Shown here piece by piece: positions 46,601-50,509 of a DNA stretch of 64,000 nt (position 1 is its first letter; each line of letters starts with the position of its first letter). The DNA is from Semisulcospira habei. Its lineage: Eukaryota > Mollusca > Gastropoda > Semisulcospiridae. The stretch covers positions 174,907,402 through 174,971,401 of the forward strand of contig BTPG01000001.1 of the NCBI GenBank assembly GCA_036245525.1. Reading direction: 5' to 3'. The notes beneath the pieces were generated by a model that saw only the letters and a program-made list of their open reading frames with translations, was not told where the DNA came from and did not search any database. A program made the translations under genes and the position numbers.

Positions 46601-48752
46601 TGTCTGTGGAAAACTGTAACATTTGGCATTTTCTCGAAGATTATTCAAGCTACAGACTTAAGACTGGGTGGGAGGATAATTTGTTGTAAAACATTCCAAC
46701 TGGGTGGCCTCTTAGAAATGTCAGGGTCACAGAGGGTCAATGAAAGCTCAAAAGTTGACATATTCTGACAAACGTTTGCTCAGATACTGTTTTTGATAAA
46801 AACTGATGATAAGACCTGCCTGCGGATACTAATTTGGGAAACCCCTCTGGACATGGTCCACAAGATGTCAGCATATGTGTGAAGAAAAATGTCCATAAAA
46901 TTATTAGTTTTTATGGAACTTTGCAATTTAAAAAAAAAAAATTATCAGAGTTGGCACAAATGTTGTTGACAATAAGACTTTTAGATGCAATTGCATAATA
47001 GGGAAACTTCAGAGATAACAAAAGGGCATCAAACTGAGATTTGTTTGTTGTTGAAAGGTCAAGGTCACAGAAGTTAACATGGGTGACAGTCTTCATTCCT
47101 GGAGACTGATTTAGCTTTTTCATAGTCCCAGCAGGTTGAGTTTCTGGTTCAGACAGAACAGTCCTTCAGCCAGCCTGTTCCATGGCCAGCAAGAGACATT
47201 TATTTTCCTGAGCCCTGTGTCCGCAAGGGCTCAGGATAATTCATATCTCTTGCTGGCCATCGATTTCAGGGCATCGTTTTTACATGGACCATTTTCAGTC
47301 TTTTCAATTGTTCACACTGTCACTCATGAGTTTATTTTGCTCGGTCTTGCATGTGAGCCTGGGGCTTCACTGCTCTTGAGCAAGTACTTTTCTGGCTTCT
47401 TCTGCAATCTGGACATGGCATTTCCATGTTGCTGTAGCAAAGGTTTGATTGTGAAAACATGTAAAATCGTATATGTGACGTTTTGAATTTATGGGCAAGT
47501 GAACGTTTCATATAATTTTCCAGACATTTTGCAAGTGCTGGAAGTTCAGGTGTTCCCTACAGCATCCCTGAAACACCTGTACGATTTCCGTGGGCACGCT
47601 TACATCCGCCGTGATGGCAGTCTTCAGGGGCCATTGAAAGCTCGCCAGGTGCAAGAGTGGACAAGAAAGGTATTTCCATTCTTCTTTGTTTCTTAACCTG
47701 TGGAGATCAAAGGTCAAAACTCTGGAATTTGAGAGTAGTGGTCTGGTGACAGATTTACTAGACTGCATGATTATATCCTTTTGTGTCCATTGTACTGCGG
47801 AGGCGTATGCACTGCTCAGCTCCACCAAGTGTCAGAGCAGAGGTAAAAGCTATTTATAGCACAGCTCCTGGTTCAACAGCAAAACAGAAAGTAGCTGGCG
47901 ATCTGACCTAACGGCCTTTGTGGGATTATATCACAGTCAGGTGTCTTAATTAATCTGTCCGTGATTGAAATATGCAGGTATGCCTGGAAATGAATGTAAC
48001 AGGTTTGTATGGTCACCATGGACGCATAGTTAGTTTAAACAAAAGTTCTTCAGGCCAACATCAACCACAGTTGTCCAGCGCACAACTGTGCGCATGCCAA
48101 CTAAGACAGCACACAGCTACTACCAGGTCAGTGTCAGTCCGAGGATCTTTGTCCGGGTGTGCTAGTACAAAGCGCACTTCCTAAACACCCCATCATTAAT
48201 CCATTCAGTGCTAGTGGACACAGACTGTATCTCTGCAATCTCCATTAATTCAAGACTAAAAATCCTTACATTTTCCAGGAATATGGGTTCAGAGTGTTGT
48301 CAGCAAGAGGCATAGCTCCTCATGAGCCCCCGCAACTGCTGGGGCTCATGAGGATCTATATCTCTTTGCAGTTAGGTTGTGTTCACATTTTCTCAGCACT
48401 GAACGGGCTAATGCACATAATTTTCCCATTTACTCCTGTCTTTTGGGTAATTTGTTGTTGCTGTCTTGTTTTAGTTGGCTGGTTGTTTTGTTTTCCGTTG
48501 GTTTTGTTTGTGTGTTGGCAATTGTTGTTCTTGTTTAATCCATTGTCTTTCGCACCTGTGCAGCAATTAGAAAAAGAACACATAGACAGCTGGCATCTAA
48601 AATCACAACTTCATGAGATGAGCCAGCTGCTGGAGAAAGAACGACAAAGAAACAGAGAAATGCAACAAAAACTAGAGGATCTGGAGGATCACAGTCTTAA
48701 CAATGAAGTCCCGTTAGAGAGAAAGCGATCCAAAGTATGCAGTATCATGTGA
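18626..48752 (+). CDS. Schlafen-like AlbA_2 protein, whole spliced gene
   Basis: Six coding exons (18626-18739, 19381-20200, 27516-27758, 46308-46460, 47524-47669, 48564-48752) join with consistent splice phases into 1665 bases, 554 residues plus stop. Domain order: an RRM-like fold (about 1-85, LFLGGL and [10 protein letters not shown]), a basic then Ser/Thr/Asn-rich linker, an AlbA_2/Schlafen domain (about 335-465; [31 protein letters not shown], then KVIGFPC and RFVPVMED), a helical coiled coil rich in E, K, R and Q, and a C-terminal KRSKVCSIM. The last four residues CSIM form a CAAX box, predicting prenylation and membrane attachment. Schlafen-like AlbA_2 proteins bind or cut RNA in the families studied; the function here is inferred. 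Introns 2 and 3 host a Gypsy relic and a Maverick. Confidence 0.75.
19201..19258. repeat. Hairpin repeat, family B
   Basis: TGCAAGAGACATAGATCCTC pairs with AGATCTATGCCTCTTGC about 40 bases on. It lies in intron 1 of the Schlafen-like gene. Confidence 0.75.
19381..20200 (+). CDS. Schlafen-like gene, coding exon 2
   Basis: Acceptor GATTTGCAG/GTACAATG and donor CACTACAG/GTACAAAAG. It completes the RRM-like domain ([20 protein letters not shown]) and adds a basic [15 protein letters not shown] patch and a long Ser/Asn/Thr-rich, probably disordered linker. It enters in phase 0 and leaves in phase 1. Open reading continues into the intron for 124 bases, so the splice site, not a stop, defines the end. 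Confidence 0.75.
20205..20345 (+). repeat. Dispersed repeat (GGCTCACGTGCGAAGCAAAA)
   Basis: Starts near GGGCTCACGTGCGAAGCAAA and includes a GTCCGTCCGTCCGCCGTCGT-type simple stretch. It is the reverse-orientation end of the family at 16430-16740 and abuts the truncated Gypsy LTR. Confidence 0.65.
20346..20484 (-). repeat. Gypsy 3' LTR, truncated
   Basis: About 140 bases match the right LTR at 26306-26444 (shared words CTCTACTCCCC, TCGCAGTCTGCGATATACAT and TTCAATGATTT). The internal side has a G-rich polypurine tract (GGTAGTTGGGGGGAATTG on the - strand, 20485-20502). Confidence 0.85.
20841..21026 (-). pseudogene. Gypsy RNase H fragment
   Basis: The - strand frame reads [20 protein letters not shown] followed by [20 protein letters not shown], which are the conserved TDHxPL and PGKxNxxAD-LS motifs at the end of a Ty3/Gypsy RNase H domain. 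Upstream catalytic parts are missing. Confidence 0.85.
21027..21780 (-). pseudogene. Gypsy zinc knuckle, protease-end and pol tail scraps
   Basis: Near 21750-21700 a [14 protein letters not shown] zinc knuckle (CCHC) is seen. The frame at 21567-21250 begins [16 protein letters not shown], the end of a Gypsy protease. The frame at 21223-21023 contains [12 protein letters not shown], a motif normally at the far C-terminal end of pol. Its position before RNase H shows rearrangement. Confidence 0.7.
21792..23162 (-). pseudogene. Gypsy gag, split by a SINE
   Basis: The frame starts at 23162 ([20 protein letters not shown]), has a long charged coiled coil, then the gag core ([36 protein letters not shown]). 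It stops at the SINE and resumes at 22139 ([18 protein letters not shown]) down to 21792. This is the retroviral-gag/SCAN-like capsid fold of Ty3/Gypsy elements. Confidence 0.85.
22165..22595 (+). mobile_element. tRNA-derived SINE, full copy
   Basis: The head has RNA polymerase III boxes: TGGCGCAGTGG (A box) and GGTTCGAAA (B box). The body includes TCTTTCTCCGGGTACTCCGG and a C-rich stretch, and the tail is (ATT)n at 22563-22595. Truncated copies lie at 31333-31670 and 57957-58244. Inserted in the Gypsy gag. Confidence 0.85.
24230..24547. repeat. Minisatellite of about 55-60 bp
   Basis: Five to six degenerate units of the form GCCACCATGATGGTGCTAC..GGTCAACAAA..GACCTAAGATCA. Confidence 0.75.
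25028..25397. repeat. 37-bp minisatellite, ten copies
   Basis: Unit CTATCTGGTCCTCGTCGGCG + CTGCGTCTGTCGACCCG, repeated ten times with a few substitutions and one 3-base deletion. Because 37 is not a multiple of three, apparent reading frames through it are artefacts. Confidence 0.95.
25735..25820. repeat. TA microsatellite
   Basis: About 43 uninterrupted TA units. It could form cruciform structures and length is likely variable. Confidence 0.95.
26455..27515. other. Intron 2 remainder with foldback and dispersed repeats
   Basis: 26455-26650 belongs to the dispersed GGTCAAGGTCAC-type family. 26745-26960 is a foldback element whose ends are inverted copies of TTAACCCATTTA, with a family A hairpin at its centre. 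A half copy is at about 27150-27290. No gene recognised. Confidence 0.55.
26745..26960. repeat. Foldback (MITE-like) element with family A hairpin core
   Basis: Outer ends GTTAACCCATTTAACCC and GCTAAATGGGTTAA are inverted. The core GACCATGATAATTCAACGGT pairs with ACTTATCATGGTC. Equivalent whole elements are at about 52355-52562, 53166-53363 and 63238-63430. Confidence 0.7.
27516..27758 (+). CDS. Schlafen-like gene, coding exon 3 (AlbA_2 first half)
   Basis: Acceptor TGTTTCAG/GTTTACC and donor GACTCAG/GTGATAG, phase 1 on both sides. It encodes [11 protein letters not shown], with the Glu and EFK residues that mark the Schlafen active-site region, and the [20 protein letters not shown] strand. 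The codon for the final Gly is completed by exon 4 across an 18.5 kb intron. Confidence 0.85.
27780..28112. repeat. Degenerate 30-bp minisatellite next to the Maverick
   Basis: About eleven imperfect units of TATTCACATGTGAGTGCTGG + TCTTTTT type, many carrying the palindrome CACATGTG. The array ends about 20 bases before the Maverick target site. Confidence 0.85.
28129..28133 (+). repeat. Maverick target site duplication, left
   Basis: GTAGG directly before the terminal AGAGATGTGC of the element; repeated at 45060-45064. Confidence 0.85.
28134..29169 (+). repeat. Maverick left terminal inverted repeat
   Basis: About 1.03 kb, complementary to 44022-45059 with scattered differences and one roughly 24-base gap near 29010-29040. 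It contains a C-rich CACACCC stretch (28384-28560) and a tandem pair of GTGTCAACCCTTCACATTTA units near 28590 and 28646. Frames through the C-rich part are not credible genes. Confidence 0.9.
29328..29933 (+). CDS. Maverick packaging ATPase (A32/FtsK-HerA type)
   Basis: 201 residues, intact. Near the N-terminus is the Walker A loop [10 protein letters not shown] (about residues 15-24). About residues 91-96 is the Walker B strand LFIVDDC, followed by a sensor-like [10 protein letters not shown]. This family pumps viral DNA into capsids. The ATG at 29328 follows TTTTAAAA and is the first gene inside the left repeat. Length matches Maverick ATPases. Confidence 0.9.
   Translation: MNLMTLDPQCGLFCGATGCGKTEFVLNLLQTRYIHHFENIVIFCPTIKHNKAYHNRLFIWTDSNIYLVDPEKKLNDYLQYFTKQFEGQPTLFIVDDCSAEKDIVKKRNTLAELAFSGRHANISVWILTQKYNAVLKDFCEQLKFICLFYCKDRDSFEDCLRENDVIPNKHERDIVKNKLKLTKHLKLILKTDQPTGYGLVN
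29960..30307 (+). CDS. Maverick small protein, paralogue A
   Basis: 115 residues, acidic, no recognised domain. It is clearly a duplicate of the next gene: both contain TIDxTDCF near the start, a VDLxTHTFxVxD segment, WFExxCxxIFRQLC and a VTVNKVVLH end. The ATG is preceded by GGTTTGTCCATAAAA, a weak version of the motif in front of the next two genes. Frame intact. Confidence 0.75.
   Translation: MTDGQTIDITDCFKDVECIYDFKTHVKKPFELGIKLSTLTLISMAYNVTLGYSECFPYYEYETVDLRTHTFRVNDANCDWFEALCKHIFRQLCKLHDYIEDVTVNKVVLHLQRKQ
30325..30348 (+). promoter_or_regulatory. Repeated start-site motif, copy 1
   Basis: TTTTGTCGGACAAATAAAAA immediately upstream of and leading into an ATG. The TTTGTC/GACAAA half-sites are inverted. 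The same 24 bases recur at 30681-30704 before the polymerase gene. Confidence 0.6.
30343..30663 (+). CDS. Maverick small protein, paralogue B
   Basis: 106 residues, intact, paralogous to the gene at 29960 (shared [20 protein letters not shown] and VTVNKVVLH). The start lies directly after TTTTGTCGGACAAATAAAAATG, a motif repeated in front of the polymerase gene. No known function; position before PolB suggests an early or replication-linked role, which is inference. Confidence 0.75.
   Translation: MTLNTIDVTDCFSYIQHFDQLRTDFKQPDITPVSTQEMIYVSYQMTLEIFAELPFVEYMPVDLKTHTFEVDDDWFESVCEQIFRQLCELNLFIVGVTVNKVVLHNV
30681..30704 (+). promoter_or_regulatory. Repeated start-site motif, copy 2
   Basis: Same TTTTGTCGGACAAATAAAAA sequence as at 30325, here placing the polymerase ATG at 30699. 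Its position favours that ATG over the upstream in-frame one at 30663. Confidence 0.6.
30699..34512 (+). pseudogene. Maverick protein-primed DNA polymerase B, broken
   Basis: Family B polymerase of the protein-primed type, normally more than 1000 residues. Pieces: 30699-31335; a SINE at 31333-31670; then 31671 to about 32760; frame changes near 32750, 33220 (a one-base slip beside motif A) and 34210 (an A-rich run); end at 34512. Visible motifs: a CKRC..H..HC zinc-finger-like segment, YADFES (exonuclease I), a [16 protein letters not shown] zinc/HNH-like insert, [11 protein letters not shown] (exonuclease II), motif B region [11 protein letters not shown] and YTDTDSM (motif C). The catalytic residues are still present but the gene is split in at least five parts. 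It ends tail to tail with the integrase. Confidence 0.9.
31333..31670 (+). mobile_element. 5'-truncated tRNA-derived SINE in the polymerase gene
   Basis: Matches the body and tail of the full copy at 22165-22595 from GGTAAGTGTCACCGTTAATT to the (ATT)n tail. The tRNA-like head is missing. It interrupts the polymerase reading frame. Confidence 0.9.
34499..35462 (-). pseudogene. Maverick integrase (retroviral-like DDE), C-terminus broken
   Basis: The catalytic core is intact: an HQMDLLFLP strand (first Asp), [11 protein letters not shown] (second Asp) and [11 protein letters not shown] (Glu). An N-terminal IGYWKG region matches Maverick integrases. The frame has an in-frame TAG at 34710-34712. 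Beyond it the same frame continues with RRRATDPIW, and after a slip in an A run near 34615 the final [14 protein letters not shown] is in another frame, ending at 34499. The start is taken as the ATG at 35462; it overlaps the next upstream gene by 20 bases. Confidence 0.9.
35443..35856 (-). pseudogene. Maverick small membrane protein, in-frame stop
   Basis: 138 codons from ATG 35856, with one in-frame TAA at codon 51 (35704-35706). The start [13 protein letters not shown] is hydrophobic, the middle is charged and helical ([15 protein letters not shown]), and the end has a membrane segment ([18 protein letters not shown]) followed by basic residues. I recall similar proteins in other Mavericks, of unknown function. 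Confidence 0.7.
35866..36096 (-). CDS. Maverick 76-aa membrane protein
   Basis: Intact. [20 protein letters not shown] followed by a hydrophobic [15 protein letters not shown] segment and a second [15 protein letters not shown] segment. It starts 37 bases after the next gene upstream and ends ten bases before the following start. Conserved in Mavericks from memory; function unknown. Confidence 0.75.
   Translation of the reverse strand: MSDAKNIMNLVYHSAVLSGLAVAYSMLGKSLLKMKSADLSRLDFEDSAKLVAVVTASIATKDLLVKQGIIPENVSM
36133..36579 (-). CDS. Maverick single-pass membrane protein, 148 aa
   Basis: Intact. Features: [19 protein letters not shown] near residue 25, a Pro/Thr/Gln-rich linker, a membrane segment [17 protein letters not shown] (about residues 92-108) and a basic tail. 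The N-terminal 65 bases overlap the 3' end of the gene at 36515-37036. Function unknown. Confidence 0.7.
   Translation of the reverse strand: MDETQTTPHQSPVLTQVQTVTKAKSPGRIEAGKKLAEYNRQKKLQLQALTQKTHVTDTPSTAPVLLPSGPTPTHPQQSERQTIESKPETTKYIVAGFVVGFVYVGYQLYKKYKPQTRTVSKKSNTPKIKEEVSTLPAVSKPLNPFYMQ
36515..37036 (-). CDS. Maverick conserved protein, 173 aa
   Basis: Intact; predominantly helical, with [20 protein letters not shown] in the middle and a short hydrophobic [11 protein letters not shown] stretch near residue 135. Acidic Ser-rich tail. The ATG follows TTCATTATAAA. I do not recognise a function. Confidence 0.65.
   Translation of the reverse strand: MNQDELLLLSDICAVENKDLDSKKQRLLSVVVSGKSKAFLGKQYMAEDIESLTADELIKLHAKYENHIASLMTCDLSRSLVCLYTKAVSHFLPVDSDSLSDDLESNPIVSSSIGKLACLMFYKFGNYLAPVVTLLVTGSHIDFSKINFKLEENGRDPDNSTSESCLDTSSNSD
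37040..37414. other. Only long non-coding gap inside the Maverick
   Basis: About 375 bases dense in AAGTTAC, AAGTAACTT and CAAGTTCTTATAAG words in both orientations, roughly eight copies. A reversed fragment of the TTAGTTATTTGGGTTTAACG repeat is inserted at 37318-37378. It could be a regulatory or replication region; no direct evidence. Confidence 0.5.
37415..38162 (-). pseudogene. Maverick membrane/coiled-coil protein with PSAP-PPEY tail, frameshifted
   Basis: Three pieces on the - strand. 38162 to about 37960 encodes [12 protein letters not shown], a Pro-rich start, then [17 protein letters not shown]. After a frame change, to 37528, come Gly-rich hydrophobic segments ([19 protein letters not shown]) and a long charged coiled coil. 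After a second frame change near 37530, 38 more codons run to a stop at 37415 with [20 protein letters not shown] and the end [14 protein letters not shown] and PPEY are ESCRT and NEDD4-type late-domain motifs. Adenovirus protein VI also carries a PPxY motif, so a pVI-like role is a speculative reading. Confidence 0.65.
38194..39075 (-). pseudogene. Maverick conserved protein, 294 codons with one stop
   Basis: The frame is continuous from ATG 39075 ([20 protein letters not shown]) to 38194 except for a TGA at codon 51 (38923-38925). The N-terminal part has [15 protein letters not shown], the rest is beta-rich ([20 protein letters not shown]). I recall similar proteins next to capsid genes in other Mavericks but no function. 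Confidence 0.65.
39100..39816 (-). CDS. Maverick probable minor capsid (penton-like) protein
   Basis: 238 residues, intact. Beta-rich sequence beginning [20 protein letters not shown] and ending [20 protein letters not shown] + DFYVVLEVK. Size and position among the structural genes suit the single jelly-roll minor capsid protein of Mavericks, but no diagnostic motif was checked. Its ATG is 24 bases from the divergent gene at 39841. Confidence 0.5.
   Translation of the reverse strand: MFITLTNIDTSKPVWLTNGIDNRDGSKAVAIHEMFYTVKWFNVTDDKNYSVSGTLDGIEKGDILRAGYYDFCTLAEWLQNEFKIKATLNPANLLVTIEFPKSGQFSLSISLLLLLGFLGKKITHPDEDWSQSDGRLLSPKKPRITGRYPVHLSVHTVLNVHLKELSTTDNLHNGKPSSLLKCVSPGTAPYCENVVVRFPNSQFKKLGCSFFESMCLYVTNQDDKPVVMHDFYVVLEVK
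39817..39840. promoter_or_regulatory. 24-bp shared divergent start region
   Basis: TTTTATTATCACATAAAAAAAGG separates two divergent ATGs. Each side shows an A-rich run against the ATG, so both start signals must fit in or overlap these 24 bases. Confidence 0.55.
39841..41124 (+). CDS. Maverick 427-aa membrane-anchored structural-region protein
   Basis: Intact. About 345 residues of globular sequence ([50 protein letters not shown]), a repeated Pro/Thr/Val linker ([20 protein letters not shown]), then a C-terminal membrane segment [20 protein letters not shown] linker plus C-terminal anchor suggests display from or attachment to a membrane. It overlaps the convergent gene 41101-42297 by 24 bases. 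Function unknown. Confidence 0.7.
   Translation: MEFKSPTITTTNAFQFNVDAKYNVAPTYEQKIIQLNQLDIAVSEQDLFQVKVPNPFDHYLNPPITDDATARKWSSSPLQMFQNQLNFAILCSTTGCGVSFTDHLNHSNKLIRSMYRFHTYYQLRRILSELHTPLPTESSFNRYNNPMDMKAFERIFNEFNISPRAGYDFTQKLDDHNSMGTLYYAMSHRQYPQDYYPGYTSFSSKSQVWLGSIEQKQSNACTTFILDRSDGFTQAGVERVNESIRTYVWCLLGAQSLTKSNILNGSEKFATQKQFLSNLEDSINSTVDIPSSIQRYQDVLRYARSKVDFVVGIGLYMLQSDLQLQMGTITNYNNEIIVAGSDQKLGLNQSVNLGGTTAHIQLLKPIQAVTSPAPTPIQPVTSSPVPVQTVTALAPDPTPTLDTHESERTALVIGLTGLGVLLLYLFH
41101..42297 (-). pseudogene. Maverick coiled-coil membrane protein, in-frame stop
   Basis: 399 codons from ATG 42297 ([20 protein letters not shown]) with one TAA at codon 70 (42088-42090). After the stop the same frame continues ([20 protein letters not shown]). 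Middle: a long coiled coil ([32 protein letters not shown]). C-terminal third: several hydrophobic segments ([36 protein letters not shown]). A protein of this layout is frequent in Mavericks; function unknown. Confidence 0.75.
42298..42337. promoter_or_regulatory. 40-bp divergent start region before the capsid gene
   Basis: The gap between ATG 42297 (-) and ATG 42338 (+) reads TTTTTATTAATTTTTTTTTT followed by TTGCATAATAAA before the capsid ATG. TAATAAAATG matches the start motif seen across the element. Confidence 0.55.
42338..43621 (+). CDS. Maverick major capsid protein (double jelly roll)
   Basis: 427 residues, intact. Landmarks: [111 protein letters not shown]. This is the Maverick/Polinton major capsid family. 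An ATG at 42338 after CATAATAAA is preferred. It is the rightmost gene, about 400 bases from the right repeat. Confidence 0.9.
   Translation: MTQSYGSKLDPYRKLREPLGVKGIRQSIVVTNNPSSIDQNQILTVKFPNLGPSDVIVPGTARLAFNIELSSDTDDKRTLVNNLGRAIIKTIKVKLEGQEVFSLDDADVFYCYKDLWLTKEEREDRIYQGIQSDSIMKIRINAGDKTTTEVKDVIVAETYGNRFCIPLEFEILTAHLPYYQGALNDHLSFELIFNDYSKVIKPTGTDATYKISNISLEYEIVTHTDLARLIQNQYQSRLPIYYDRVIRHSLINKNKSDQIWNINLNTPARSLKGILMLFVEPGSPYQRDSEKFYDPKITHLSCTIEGRPNQVYASGMMGYQHYDEITKYFAGGRIREKSANIACKDLHLYDVRIGEYLTDKYALWLDLRSNDDNFLHGSGRTIENGSDGVTIQLQKKSESDGSINIYLYLIFDAQLNIAESRLSSHIY
43622..44021. other. Non-coding stretch with degenerate duplication
   Basis: Two imperfect copies of a TGTTAGCAGRCACRYCACGC-type unit lie at about 43697-43760 and 43917-43960. 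No intact gene; no protease-like motif was found on either strand. Confidence 0.5.
44022..45059 (-). repeat. Maverick right terminal inverted repeat
   Basis: Complement of 28134-29169. The gap of 11 Ns at 44770-44780 falls in the G-rich part. Ends in CACATCTCT before the GTAGG duplication. Confidence 0.9.
44770..44780. other. Assembly gap (11 N)
   Basis: Eleven unresolved bases within a poly-G run in the right TIR; the left TIR has a poly-C run at the same place (28404-28417), so this is a read or assembly failure, not a biological break. Confidence 0.95.
45060..45064 (+). repeat. Maverick target site duplication, right
   Basis: GTAGG directly after the terminal TCT of the right TIR, matching 28129-28133. 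Confidence 0.85.
45278..45910. repeat. Dispersed GGTCAAGGTCA-rich repeat
   Basis: Starts near GAGTCTATGTTCTGGGCCAC and ends CTTAAGGGCTTTGCCATTCT. The words GGTAAGGTCTTTC, GGTCAAGG and GCCAATTTTTGG recur in related copies at 16430, 26455, 46530 and 59990. Lies in intron 3. Confidence 0.65.
46174..46237. repeat. Hairpin repeat, family B
   Basis: CAAGAGACATAAATCCTCAT pairs with ATGAGGGTTTATGTCTCTTG around a GCAACTGC loop. It lies 70 bases upstream of the exon 4 acceptor. Confidence 0.85.
46308..46460 (+). CDS. Schlafen-like gene, coding exon 4 (AlbA_2 second half)
   Basis: Acceptor CTACCAG/GCAAAG and donor TTATCAG/GTTTGT. Joined to exon 3 it gives NDSG then [20 protein letters not shown] and [14 protein letters not shown], the normal run of an AlbA_2 domain. 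Reading is open for about 70 bases before the acceptor; the phase match with exon 3 sets the start. Confidence 0.8.
46461..47523. other. Intron 4 with dispersed repeat and hairpin
   Basis: 46530-47070 belongs to the dispersed GGTCAAGGTCAC family; 47182-47260 is a family B hairpin. No gene. Confidence 0.55.
47182..47260. repeat. Hairpin repeat, family B
   Basis: ATGGCCAGCAAGAGACATTT pairs with ATATCTCTTGCTGGCCAT; slightly longer than other copies. Confidence 0.8.
47524..47669 (+). CDS. Schlafen-like gene, coding exon 5
   Basis: Acceptor TTTCCAG/ACATTTTGC and donor AAGAAAG/GTATTT. Encodes [36 protein letters not shown], the end of the AlbA_2 region with the usual Y-RRDGS strand. Enters in phase 1 and leaves in phase 0. 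Confidence 0.8.
48302..48371. repeat. Hairpin repeat, family B
   Basis: AGCAAGAGGCATAGCTCCTC pairs with GAGGATCTATATCTCTTTGC around GCAACTGC. Intron 5. Confidence 0.8.
48564..48752 (+). CDS. Schlafen-like gene, coding exon 6 (coiled coil and CAAX end)
   Basis: Acceptor CTGTGCAG/CAATTAG. Encodes a heptad-rich [40 protein letters not shown] coiled coil and ends [14 protein letters not shown] fits a CAAX box with Met in the last position, which favours farnesylation; the basic residues before it would help membrane binding. An AATAAA-like CAAATAAATAA follows the stop. Confidence 0.8.
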   Translation, partial: QLEKEHIDSWHLKSQLHEMSQLLEKERQRNREMQQKLEDLEDHSLNNEVPLERKRSKVCSIM

Positions 48753-50094
48753 TCAGCAAATAAATAACACTATTTTAGTTCATTGTGTGAAATCAATTTT
48801 GTAGACACGAGGGAATATAGACCATGCTCCTAAAAGTTTGATAAAAGATTAAAAAATACATAAGGAAAGTTGAGTATTATCATGGGAGCACTTTTGTGTA
48901 TGCAATTTTGTTTGAGCTCCTATTGGCCCAAGCTGTCAATTTTTTTTTTTTTTTTAATGTAGTTTTGCCTGTGAAATTTGTATAAACAAGGGAAACACTG
49001 GTTATACTTCGGCAGTTTTGTGGACATTATATATATAGTGCCTAGACAGTAGGGGTCGATTGGGTTAGCGGATTAGTTTTCACGGAGGGTGATTTTTGGT
49101 TTCCAGCCAATGCGAGGTTCATTGATCATTCTGCCTGCCAAATATCACCCGAGGTGAACAATATCTGATAGCCCATGACAGCCCTACCCAGTAAGCAAAG
49201 GTCCTCAAGCCCACAGTGGGCCCACGCACAGATGTACACGGGCCTACTGGCCGTCTTGGGCCGGAAGACGTTTTGCTACTGGGGTACTGCCTAAAGAGTT
49301 TACTTAGTATGCTCTGTGCTGAAAACTGCTTTCAAAGTTGATGCAGCCATTTACATAGGGCGGGACACCATTTTATTTTAACTTCTGAGTGCACTTCCGC
49401 GGCAAGTAATATATATCTGTCTATTGTTCTGTATAGTGTTGAAATAGAAAAGAAGTGTTTACATATTCCTGTGGAAAAAAAAATAACACAGCACCATGTA
49501 ATATTTCTGAACAAGAGACAGAGAATGGCCAAAAATGGTACTGGTGACAAGATTGATGATGCGATGTATTATTGCACACCTGTTATTTGGTCACAGTCAC
49601 TACAGGTAGAAATTTTGTTGTTAAATCTCCCATATTTTACCACCATTGAAAATGTCCTGCAAGTTGTATAAATTATTTTAGCAATTGTTGTATCTGTATT
49701 TTTGTGCAGCAAACGTTTTGTACAGTATGTGCTTCTAAATAAGAGTAAAGCTGTTGATGACCAGTTTTGTGTTTCAGTATCATTTTGTTAGCTTTCTTCT
49801 ATGCTAAAAGAAAAGACAACTGCTGCTGAATTGTATTTTATGACGTTTCTGAGATCTGTGATACAACCAACAATGTGATTACAAAGTTGTGATGGCTACA
49901 TTTTTGTACATCATCTGCAATTTTATGTCTGTTTCTGTCGTGTGTGTGTGTGTGTGTGAGATATTTTTGCTCTGTACAATATGCACTGTGCCAATTGTTT
50001 TATATCTTTTTCTGTGGTTCCTGGAAGTCTTCATGTCTTTCAAAACATGCACAGTACTATTGTCTTTGATTTCTTGTTAAATGGTTGACTAGTT
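48753..50094. other. 3' untranslated and intergenic sequence
   Basis: A/T-rich, with a poly-T run near 48938 and a short TG repeat near 49940. Probably contains the 3' UTR of the Schlafen-like gene. A 66-codon frame at 49471 has no features of a gene. Confidence 0.4.
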
Positions 50095-50104
50095 CATGCA
50101 TACA

Positions 50105-50486
50105 CCCCACCCGGGTCTGCCCTGCGGGACTTGGGTGGGGTTAACTACTTTTTAGTTCCCAGGGTCACCCTGGTCAACCCCACAAGGTGGGTTTTTCCCC
50201 CTGTTCTGGGGCATGTGTTTCTGTCTACCCTTGGTCCATTCACCTGTATTTGTCTTTTTAAAACTCTCTCTACTGTCTGCGCTGCCTGTAGCTCTTGATA
50301 TTGGATGTGTGTTGCTAAATGGTCTTAGCTTTATTTAGGCCCCATGGCGTAGGTTTATTTAACGTATTGGACCAGCTGGCGACATACATTCAACATTCTG
50401 TTTTTTTTTTTTTCACAAGCAGTGCAGGCACATCCTGAGAAAGCCTTGTTGCTGTCGGGACGTTAAGCAATGTACAATCAATCAAT
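50105..50486 (+). repeat. SINE-like repeat with AATC tail, copy 5
   Basis: Full copy of the CCCCACCCGGGTCTGCCC repeat, flanked by a 10-bp direct repeat CATGCATACA (50095-50104 and 50487-50496). Confidence 0.85.
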
Positions 50487-50509
50487 CATGCATACAGTGT
50501 GTACATGGA

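Noticed and set aside
49471..49671. 66-codon frame after the Schlafen-like gene
   Set aside because: A/T-rich, no motif, no splice context; more likely untranslated sequence.
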